DNA of 7,370 nucleotides, taken from assembly GCA_025355035.1 (NCBI GenBank), contig JANXLS010001022.1:1-7370 (forward strand), given 5' to 3'. Shown here one piece after another: positions 1 through 7,370 of this stretch; positions within the stretch are counted from its first letter, which is position 1; each line of letters begins with the position of its first letter. Source of the DNA: Planctomycetota bacterium (GTDB taxonomy: Bacteria > Planctomycetota > SZUA-567 > H5-PLA8). The notes under the pieces are model-generated. The model made no database searches. It saw only the letters and a program-made list of their open reading frames with translations, and was not told the origin of the DNA. The translations under genes and the position numbers were made by a program.

Positions 1-1
1 C

Positions 2-268
2 GATGAAGACGCCGAGTTGCTCGCTTTCGTCGATCGCATCCGCGCCACAGAATCGCTGCGCGACGACGAGATGCGCGAACGTATCCTGCAACGCATCACT
101 ATGGCCGCTCTGTCCGCTGAGCACGACGAAGCCATGCCGAACGATTGCACGTCCGGACACCAGCAACTGCAATCCGAATCCACCATCACGCCGTTTACCA
201 TGCTCGAACTGCGCCCCATCGAAGGCAGCGAAATCGGCGCGCAAGTCGCGTCCCGCCGAACGCGAAAG
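2..268 (+). other. N-terminal cytoplasmic tail (residues 1-89)
   Basis: This 89-residue stretch precedes the membrane helix. Its first 40 residues are strongly charged and look helical, with Asp/Glu/Arg alternating with Leu/Ile, for example RERILQRI at 25-32. It ends in a basic cluster, RRTRK at 85-89, which by the positive-inside rule puts this part in the cytoplasm. The position resembles the sigma-binding tail of anti-sigma/FecR regulators. However, the HxxxCxxC zinc motif of ZAS anti-sigma factors is absent here: the only cysteine is C49. Any such motif would have to lie upstream of the window. The role is inferred from layout only. Confidence 0.5.
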
Positions 269-3200
269 CTCGCGGTCTCCCTCCTGGTCGGAATCGCATC
301 ACTCCTCGCGTTGACGTTCGGCGGAATCGCCGTGCAAAATCTGATTTCAAAACAGCCGGCAAAAATCGCGAACACCGAGTCGAAAGACAGTCTGCCGAAA
401 ATCGGATCTTCCGCACCGAAGCAATCAATCACTTTAGGTTCAGTTCAAGACGATTTCGCCAACGCTACATTCCCCATTCCGCTCCTCGCGTCAACGCCGT
501 CCGCAAATGCCGCTGTCGAAGTCCCATCGTCCGAACCCATCACGCGCCTTCTTCGCGTACACGGCCTCGTCAGGACCCGAGCAAAAGACGACACGCGCTG
601 GCACGTCGCAAAACGCGGACAAGTCCTCAAGTCGGGCGACGCAATCCGAACAAGTCAGCGCTTCGAATCCAGCGCCCGCATTCTCGCCGCCGACGGCAGC
701 GCCATCTCCATCGGCCCCGGCGCTCTGATTCATTACAACGGCGCCGCAACCGAAACCGTTCTTCGCACATGGAACGTCGATCTCGGAGCAGCCACGTTCG
801 AACCCGCAATTTCAACCCAACTCCTCGACTTCCGCGTCATCACACCGGACGGATCGCTCACAACACAAGCGGCGCGTTTCGCTGTCGAAGTCTCCGCGCA
901 AAATGCAAACGAACCGGCGAAGAACGCGACACGTTGCAACGTTTTGTCGGGAAACGTCAACGCATTAAGCGTGAGTGGCGAAACGAAATCGCTTAACGCC
1001 AATCAGTCCGCTTTTTTGAATGCGAAAGGAATTGTTACGTCCGAAGCGTCAAGCAGCATGACGTGGCTCGCCGCACTGGAAAACGAATTAAACACCGATA
1101 GGGGTATCGGCCAACTCGTCGCGAAAGCCGAAAAAGCAAACGAACACCTCGCGCTCGAAATCGTCAGCCACTCCGTCACCGTGACCTGCGTCAATCAAGT
1201 TGCGCGCACGTTCGTCGACGAAATCTTTGTCAACAACAGCAACCACGAACTCGACGGCACCTTCTATTATCCGCTCCCGGCCGACGCCGCGATCAGCGAA
1301 TTCGCGATGTTCGTCGATGGCAAACGAATCGTTGGCGAAGTCCTCGAACAACAAAAAGCTCGCCAGGTTTTCGAGTACATCGTTCGGCAGCAAAAAGACC
1401 CCGCGCTGCTCGAATGGGCCGGCGGCAACCTTTTCAAGATGCGCGTCTACCCCATCCCGGCGCGCGGCCAAAAACGAATCCAACTCGGCTACACCCAAAT
1501 CCTCCCCCGTCGAAACGGATTCGTCACCTATTCGTATCCGCTCGTCAGCGAAATGTTGATCAAGAATCCGCTCCAAAATCTGAGTATCGAATTTCGATTG
1601 CTGTCCGACGCCGGCTTTTCCGATTTCACCTCCCCGACCCACGTCTGCGCCAGCGCGCTCGACAACGACGGCAAACGCGGAGCACTTGCCTTCCGCGCAC
1701 AAAAATACACACCCAGGAGCGACTTCGCCGTCAAATACAAAGTACCCGACAAAAGCGAATGCATCGCCGCAACTGCCGCCTTCGAAGACGAGCGCGACCC
1801 CTATTTCATGCTCCAACTCAACCCCGCAACTGTACTCCCCGCGCCAAAACCGCCCGAGCGTTTACTCGTAATCGTCGATGGCTCCGGTTCTTTGAACGCG
1901 CAGGATTACGCCGTCGCGACCGAGTTCGCCGCCTCGTGCGCGGACGTATCAAGCAACTGGCGAATCGGTGTCATGCGTGGCGGGCAAATCCCGCGCATGA
2001 TTGACTTCAACCCGTTGGCAAAAGTGTCCTACCCCGACGATTTTATCGCGACGATTCCGGCAGATAAAACGGCCGAAATAATTCGCGCCGACCTGAGTGC
2101 GACTCCGCCGCTTGGAGCAACGGATCTTCTCGCCACGTTCAACCTCGCCGCAAAAATCAAAACAGCATTCGGGCCGCTGCACATCGTCTACGTCGGTTCG
2201 GGAATCGATGTGGTCAGCGAATTCAGCAACAGCATGCTCGTCGATCGCATCAACGCGCTCTTTGCCGGAAAAGACGTTCGCATTTCCACCGTCGCTATCG
2301 GTTCTACCTACGAACATTCCGTGCTGAACAGCCTCGCGGCATCCATGCGCGGAACGTTCACACGTGTTGAGGGCGCAGCCGACGTTCACGCCGCGGTCGA
2401 TCAAGTTGTCGATGGTTTTTATCGTCCTCAATTCTGGAACGCGCGCGTCAAGATCGAAGGCATCGAAACCCGGGACGTTCATTCCGAATCGATCGGAACG
2501 CTCGCGTCCGGCGATACCGCAACTGTTTTCGGACGCATGTCGCAGCACCTCCCGAAATCAAGCAACAGCGCCGCACGAGTCATCTTCTCCGCCCAAACCG
2601 ACAGTGGTGTTTTTCAACGCGTCTACCCGATTCAATTTGAACTCGATGAAACTCGCAATACCTTTATTCCCCGTCTTTGGGCTCGGGCGCACAACGACGC
2701 GCTGCTCACTCAAATGGGACTCGGCACTGCCATCGATGACAGTCGCGTCAAAAAGAAGATCATCGATAACTCGGTTCAATTTCAAATCATGTCGCCCTAC
2801 ACGTCCTTCCTCGTGCTCGACAGCGAAGAGGCCTATGCGCGCTATGGAATCAAGCGCTCGAAAAAAAGATCGGACAGTACGCATCCCGACACCACTAATA
2901 CTGCAAAATTTTCCACCGATCGCGGAAAAGAAAAAGCTGAGAAATGGAACGCGATTCGGACGAAATACGTGAAGGATTTCAAAGGCGACGTGGATGATCA
3001 TCCCTTCGCGGATAAGATCTGGCGAGACTACCAAGGCCTCGACCCGCACGTCTTGTTCGGCGATTTCGACGATTTGCTTTTCACAGGATACAGTCCGGGT
3101 GGGGCGGGTATGTACTGCAACCCGTTTGGAATCGGCGGTGCAGTTGCCGCCGATCCGATGGGTGGCGATCTCGCGCAGGGTGCGAATCACAACTGGAACT

Positions 3201-6200
3201 TTTTCGCCTTTGCTGGCGCACCCGCTTTGCCCGTACCGGCCGAGTCGTTCGATGAGCCTGCGTTACCGAGCGAAAATGCCGAAGCGAACACGGCGAGCAA
3301 TTCGCGAATGCATAATGATGCCACAGTTGTGTATTTCGATGCGACGGATTACGACGCAAATCCGAGCGAGGGCTACGGCGTATCGAGCGGGCACAATTCG
3401 TACGACTCGCCGATTTTTCCAGTCGGAAAGAGCATAGACCTCCGCGCAACACCACCTGCGAAATTTGAATTCATGATTGATGGTTGGATGCGAGACTCCT
3501 CTTTCTATCAGCGCATCGTTTCACGAAACAAAGCCGACTTCGCCGCGCACCTGAATTGGGTTCTCGCGCTCGAAATGGAAGAACGATACAAGCGCGCCTT
3601 GAGTGAGTTGGCGCTGTTGATCAACATCTTCCCCCACAGCCCGGAATTGAAACTGGAGCAGGGAAACCTGCTCGCGCACGAAGGCCATCCCGACCTCGCT
3701 ATCGCCGCGATGGAAAGCGCATCCGAACTCATCGACGAAAAGGATCGCGCCGCGTTGCAGGAACGAATCGCGGAGATTCTCGCGAACGCAAATCAGGATG
3801 TCGCAGCCGCTGAACGGTTCTCGAATCTGGCGCGCGCAGCTCAAAAAGGAAAGGACGCCGCTCGTTTATCCGAACAGGCCGCCTCGTGTTGGGACTTCAT
3901 TGGAATGAACGAAAGGAGCGACCAAATCTGGCGTGAAATGTACACTCGCTGGCCCGAAAATGCCGAGGTCAATTTCGGAGCGGGAAGCTGGATCTCAGGC
4001 AGTTCGCACAAGGATCCGCGCGGACTGAATTTGTTGCGAAAAGCCGCTGCGCTGGACATTCAATTCGCCGCTGAATTGGTACGGCAACTCTTGACTCGCG
4101 ATTTGCGCGCGGAGGCACAAGCCGAAGCCCGTCGCTTTCTGGACGCAGCACAATCGGAAGTCATAGCGCTCGACTTATTGAACGCCCTGAATCCAACGGA
4201 CAAAAGCGTCAATTCCTCAGAAGCCAAGCGCCTCCTGAATGCTAAATGCAATCCCGGACAATTCGCTGCAATCGTTCGCTTTTGGTCCGCTCACAACTTG
4301 AAATCGGATCGCGAATTCACCACGTTGATCGTGCGTGAATTGGATCGCGAAAACCTGGCAGGTTATCCGCGCGCACTAGCCGCATTCTCGCTCGTTCAAC
4401 ACGACGTCGTTGGCATGTCCCTCGAGAAAATGCTCGAAGCGTTCAAACCGCTCATTTTAGGAATTAAGACAGACGCTGAATTTGCGCTCGTCAAGGACGC
4501 ATCGACGCTGATGTTCAGCCTGGAAAAACATGCGCAGAATCTGGAGTTTGTGCGGACGATTCTGAAAGACGTAAACTTGACGGAAACGCGCCGAATGCTT
4601 TTTATCGCCTTCGAATTCAAACTCCTCTTAGCGCTAAATCGCCAAGCTGAATTTTACGAGCGCCACAATGCGGAGTACTTCACCGCCAACGCAACAGCGC
4701 CCGAAAAAGCCATCGCCGCATTGACAAATGCGATGCTCTCCGAATTGAAGGAGAAGAAGTCCGACGCCGTTGCCGAACGCCTCGCAATCTTCGAAAAACA
4801 GTTTCCAAATTCCGTCGCCTTGCCGCGATTCCATTCAATGGTCATTCAAGCGCTTCCCTCCGCGCATGAGCGAGCCAAACGCGATGCCGCCATTGAACGA
4901 TTGGTCAAGAATTATCCTTCGGTCTTGGAGTACCTGGAAGTTCGCGCCCGATCGCTTGCACAACAAGGACGTTTCCGCGCCGCCGCTGACGTCATTCACT
5001 CCGCGCTGAATTTGCGAACCGAAAGCAACGACACCAAACGCTCGCTGATCCGACTGCTTGGAAATGTATGTTCGCAGGAAAATGGATTGCGAACAGTATT
5101 CTTAAAGGAGGCTGCCGAAAACGCAAAATCGGAAGACGCCGCCCAGCGCGAATGGACTCAAGCCGCGCTGTCGTGCCTGTATGTGTCGGGCGACTGCGAG
5201 CGCTACGCAGATACGTTGAAAGAACTCGCTGGGAAGGAAAAATCCGATCTGGAATGGCCCCGACGGTACGGTGCCGAATTGCTCGACACCAATCGATTGG
5301 CCGAAGCGCGCATCGTTTTCGAAATGCTCTCAAACGCCGCTCCCGACGATGAAGCACTCGCGTTTTTATGTCGGGACGTGTGTGCTGAATTGAAGGACGA
5401 CAAAGCCGCGACTATATTTTTTGAACGCGCGTTCGAATCCCTCGCATCGCGCCCGAAAGCGCTCGCCGATTTCGCGGAAACACATCGCGAAGACAATCCA
5501 GAATGGTCGTTCCGAGCCTACACGCGAATGGCGGACGACCCAACGCACCATCGATTCGAGAACGATGCAGCAAAAGCCTGTCAAGTCGCCGAGAAACTCA
5601 GCCGCCGTTCCGAGTCCAAGGATTGGAACTTCAAAGCACTCCTCGCTTCCGATGCAGGCAATCTGAGCGCAGCCATCGAACGACTCGGCGAACTCGCGAA
5701 AAACGATGCCGATTATCACATCATCGAAACGCGCGCCCGCACCCTGCTGAACGAAAAAGCCAATCCAGAAAAAAGTGTCGCGGCGCATCTGATTCTTTCA
5801 AAACTAAAGCAAGTTAATGCCGACAAAAATGGAGCACGAGCGGAGATCGAATCCGCCATGAATGTGAGTTTGCTCGACGCGCGCGGGGAGCTGTGTGCAG
5901 AGGCAATTTTCTCGGCCATGGAGTCGAACGGTCTCAAGCAGCAGATCGAAATTTACGCGTTGAAGGGCGGAGGTGCCCTATTCACTTCCGAACGAAAAAT
6001 CGTGATTCGCGGCGCGATGACTCACGTTGGGAACGACGCCTCTATTCGCCTTCATCGAGCGCTGTTACAGTTCGACGATGAAAAGGCTGTCGAAGATCGC
6101 AAGGCGCTCGTCACGCTCCTCCTCGAAAGCAACCAATTGGACGCCGCGTTTTCAGAAATGCGCAAATTTGATGTCGCTACCGATCCGAACGAAATCTGGA

Positions 6201-7369
6201 ACGATTGGGCATCCTTATTCGATGCGTTTGCCAAGGTACAAAAAAACGAAAAGTCACTGTCGGTCGCACTTGACATGTGGGCTCATGTAAACGGCGATCC
6301 TCATAGCGGCGCAAATGCTTTGGATAAGATGCGCGCGGCGGTGATTCGTTTAGATGGAATCAAGAAGGTGGCGCCAGCTGTTGTCGAACAAATCAGAAAT
6401 GCGTACCGTTCCAGCGCCGTGCGCTATTTCGAAAACGATGAAGATTTTCTGTACGGTTACAACGGGGAATTCATCGCTGAACTCGGATTGAAATCGGAAT
6501 TCGACGCGCTCGCACGCAAAGCCGAAGCCAGCAGCAACGCGCGCAGCGTTTTTGCGGTGGCTCGTTACATGCAAAACGCACGGCGCGACGTTGACGTTCG
6601 CCGTGCGCTCGATCGCGTGTTGGAACTCGATCCGCGTAACGCCGAAGCGATTCGACTTGTTTGTGACGACATGACTAATCGCACCTATGAATGGGCTGCA
6701 GCATTGAAGCTTCTTGAGCGTTCGGAGACGAAAGAAAACCGGGACGAATTGGATCGAGCAACGTCGCGCATCCAATGTCTCTATAAGTTGAAACGGACAG
6801 ACGAGGCCGGGAAGGCTGTTCGAGAGTTGATTCAGAAACCGTTGTTCCTACGTGCGGGCAACGCATCGAATGTGGCTGAACCATGCGATGCCGCAGGTGA
6901 CTTTGCCGTGTCGGCGGAAATTTGGGAGGCCGCCATCCGTCATCTCCGTGCGCAGAATGCGCGCGGAATTGATGCCAGCAACGCGGCTCAATTCTATTCC
7001 GAGTGCGGAAAAGCCTACGCGAAGCAACACGAAGCCGCGAAAGCACTCGATTGTTTTCTACGCGGGCTCTCCGTGATCCCGCGCCTGGATCCCAACTACA
7101 AAATAGTTCTCGACGTCGCATTGGAACAAGTACTGAAAAACAAAACGCTCGAAGCCGCGATCGCCGCGCACGAGAACAACGTCAAGTCTGACGGCATCGA
7201 CAAGCCGCATCTCCGCATCGCCTTCGCTTCAGCGTACAAGTCCGCGAGCATGCCGCGCGAGATGCTCGCGCAATTGCAAATCGCAGCCGATTTGCTGCCG
7301 CACGACGTGCCGCTGCGCCAGGAGATCATCGATGGATTCAAGGCACTCAACGACAATGATGCGGTGATC
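2..7369 (+). CDS. Giant membrane-anchored FecR-VIT-vWA-TPR protein, partial at both ends
   Basis: One uninterrupted reading frame fills the window: 2456 codons without a stop, open at both edges. Seen in order: a charged N-terminal tail, one transmembrane helix (residues 90-111), a FecR-like domain (181-347), a VIT domain (386-503), a vWA domain (619-805), the usual VIT-vWA tail with SPYTSF (931-936), a glycine-rich linker, and a TPR-type helical solenoid from about 1161 to the right edge. In-frame ATGs at 71 and 101 lack a convincing ribosome binding site and the frame is open before them, so the start is probably upstream. VIT-vWA pairs are known from inter-alpha-trypsin inhibitor heavy chains and many bacterial envelope proteins; TPR arrays bind proteins. 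I infer an envelope scaffold or sensor that is mostly outside the cytoplasm. The exact function is unknown, and I recognise no named gene. The reading frame is very secure; the domain calls are good except where noted. Confidence 0.95.
269..334 (+). other. Single transmembrane helix (residues 90-111)
   Basis: Residues 90-111 are an uncharged run of Leu, Val, Ile, Ala, Gly and Phe (it begins LAVSLLVGIASLLAL), directly after RRTRK. The length fits one membrane crossing. The position at least 89 residues from the N-terminus and the lack of an obvious signal peptidase site favour a retained anchor over a cleaved signal peptide. The following 65 residues are Ser/Pro/Ala/Lys-rich and look like a flexible spacer. 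The expected orientation is N-terminus inside, C-terminus outside. Confidence 0.85.
542..1042 (+). other. FecR-like domain (residues 181-347)
   Basis: The region starts RLLRVHG and runs into a W-x5-G-x2-L-x2-GD-x-IRT pattern (W200, G206, L209, G212, D213, R216-T217), followed by DGS (231-233) and SIGPGA (236-241). These match the FecR core in which a fixed-spacing GDxxxT segment is followed by a DGS-x-xxLGP-like strand. The later part has the VxTPDG and F-x-V strands (F293, A294, V295) and the SGNV segment (316-319) expected in the second half of the domain. FecR domains are extracytoplasmic parts of signalling proteins that control ECF sigma factors, and are also reused in large surface proteins. 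The C-terminal edge is approximate. Confidence 0.75.
1157..1510 (+). other. VIT domain (residues 386-503)
   Basis: The family landmarks occur in order: an opening HSVTVTCVNQVA segment (390-401); the YYPLP strand (422-426), the form usually seen as FxFPLP/YxYPLP; FVDGKRIVGEV (437-447); a Lys/Arg-rich helix with QKARQVFE (451-458); DPALLEW (466-472); and the closing FKMRVYPIPARGQKRIQLGY (478-497). The length of about 118 residues is normal. In inter-alpha-trypsin inhibitor heavy chains this domain sits directly before vWA, as it does here, so the pairing supports both calls. Its molecular role in bacteria is poorly defined but it is generally seen in secreted or surface proteins. Confidence 0.93.
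1856..2416 (+). other. vWA domain with altered metal-site third motif (residues 619-805)
   Basis: A hydrophobic strand, RLLVIVDGSGS (620-630), carries an intact DxSxS metal-binding motif: D626, S628, S630. The second motif is GATDL (705-709), with T707 as the expected threonine. The third motif, normally a strand ending in T-D-G, reads HIVYVGSG (727-734), so the usual Asp position is Ser733. D736 lies three residues later and is probably not equivalent. The remaining strands are present: ISTVAIGS (761-768), then SVLNSLAASMRGTF (773-786), which matches the usual LxxIAxxxGGxF helix. vWA domains bind protein partners through a divalent metal ion; here metal affinity may be reduced or changed. 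Confidence 0.9.
2417..2851 (+). other. C-terminal beta-rich tail of the VIT-vWA module (residues 806-950)
   Basis: Just after the vWA domain comes a segment with alternating hydrophobic strands. It includes RLWARAHNDALL (897-908 by approximate count) and ends in FQIMSPYTSFLVLDSEE (927-943). The segment matches the region that follows vWA in bacterial inter-alpha-trypsin-like proteins, where a LWAR helix and a 'TPYTSFLVLE' stretch are highly recurrent. This indicates a complete VIT-vWA-tail module, not a fragment. Confidence 0.8.
2852..3481 (+). other. Long linker: basic, then glycine-rich (residues 951-1160)
   Basis: About 210 residues separate the VIT-vWA module from the helical repeats. 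The first part is strongly basic and polar, KRSKKRS at 951-957 followed by a Thr/Lys/Glu-rich stretch. The middle (1029-1072) has 11 Gly in 44 residues plus Met, Cys, Asn and aromatic residues, for example SPGGAGMYCNPFGIGG at 1031-1046. It then becomes Pro/Ala/Glu-rich and Asn/Ser/Tyr-rich. I recognise no domain. It is probably a flexible or loosely folded spacer. Confidence 0.6.
3482..7369 (+). other. TPR-type helical solenoid, open at the right edge (residues 1161-2456)
   Basis: About 1300 residues are almost purely helical, rich in Ala, Leu, Glu and Arg, with helix pairs of 30-40 residues. The clearest TPR-like units are at 1184-1217 (YKRALSELALLI, then FPHSPEL), 1218-1250 (GNLLAHEGHPDLAIAAMESA), 1641-1674 (ARSLAQQGRFRAAADVIHSAL), 1753-1786 (YGAELLDTNRLAEARIVFEM), 2184-2219 (RALDRVLELDPRNAEAIRL) and 2328-2361 (CGKAYAKQHEAAKALDCFLR). 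Units in between keep the helical pattern but lose the consensus Gly/Ala/Pro positions. TPR arrays form superhelical protein-binding surfaces. At about 34 residues each, there is room for up to roughly 38 units. The array runs off the window. Confidence 0.82.
6602..6658 (+). repeat. Well-conserved TPR helix B with LDPRNAEA turn (residues 2201-2219)
   Basis: This is the best match to the TPR consensus in the array: a helix RALDRVLELDPRNAEAIRL, where the A-L-x-x-x-L-E-L-D-P-x-N-x-E-A pattern is the usual end of one TPR and start of the next. It anchors the TPR identification of the degenerate repeats around it. Confidence 0.8.
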
Positions 7370-7370
7370 A

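Noticed and set aside
71..103. In-frame ATG codons at 71 and 101 as possible true starts
   Set aside because: Neither has a convincing ribosome binding site, and the frame is open and coding-like back to the left edge, so an upstream start is more likely.
145..996. 283-codon open frame on the + strand in another frame
   Set aside because: The product is extremely Arg/His/Pro-rich, typical of an off-frame reading of a GC-biased gene, and it overlaps the transmembrane and FecR coding region in the true frame.
1088..1816. 242-codon open frame on the - strand
   Set aside because: It lies entirely antisense to the VIT and pre-vWA coding region, where the sense frame has clear domain matches. Its sequence resembles no known family and is explained by the codon bias of the sense gene.
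5105..5111. AAGGAGG, a perfect Shine-Dalgarno-like sequence inside the gene
   Set aside because: No ATG, GTG or TTG follows at a usable distance, and the bases read through as ordinary codons of the TPR region (Lys-Glu-Ala). It is probably chance, at most a ribosome pause site.
3500..6900. More TTG leucine codons in the central part than near the N-terminus, suggesting a fusion of two genes of different origin
   Set aside because: A rough count by eye over short samples shows only a modest difference, and the far right end returns to CTC-rich usage. It is not enough to claim a different origin.
1..7370. CRISPR arrays, tRNA genes, insertion sequences, terminators or long nucleotide repeats
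   Set aside because: None was seen on either strand; the continuous coding frame leaves no room, and similar protein repeats are not similar at the DNA level.

Overview
The whole window lies inside one protein-coding gene on the + strand. Reading codons from base 2, there is no stop codon to base 7369. That gives 2456 sense codons, about 270 kDa, open at both ends, so the true start and stop are outside the window. There is no intergenic space, and I see no RNA gene, mobile element, CRISPR array or terminator.

From N- to C-terminus (residues counted from the codon at base 2) the protein has: a charged helical segment, probably cytoplasmic (1-89); one membrane-spanning helix preceded by an Arg/Lys cluster (90-111); a Ser/Pro/Ala-rich linker (116-180); a FecR-like domain (about 181-347); a VIT (vault / inter-alpha-trypsin) domain (about 386-503); a von Willebrand factor A (vWA) domain with an intact DxSxS motif but an altered third metal-site motif (about 619-805); the beta-rich tail that usually follows VIT-vWA modules, with its SPYTSF signature (806-950); a basic then glycine-rich linker (951-1160); and an alpha-helical TPR-type solenoid of about 1300 residues that continues out of the window (1161-2456).

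The topology (positive-inside cluster, one helix, no cleavage site recognised) suggests that almost everything after residue 111 is outside the cytoplasm. My working idea is a membrane-anchored envelope scaffold or sensor: FecR, VIT and vWA near the membrane and a very long TPR arm for protein contacts. The cytoplasmic tail plus FecR domain resembles the layout of anti-sigma/FecR regulators. No partner gene is visible, so this remains inference.

The organism is bacterial. GC content is roughly in the mid-50s percent, judged from a few sampled lines. Very large FecR/VIT/vWA/TPR proteins are typical of large-genome environmental bacteria such as Planctomycetota and related PVC or neighbouring phyla, but the window alone does not fix the phylum.
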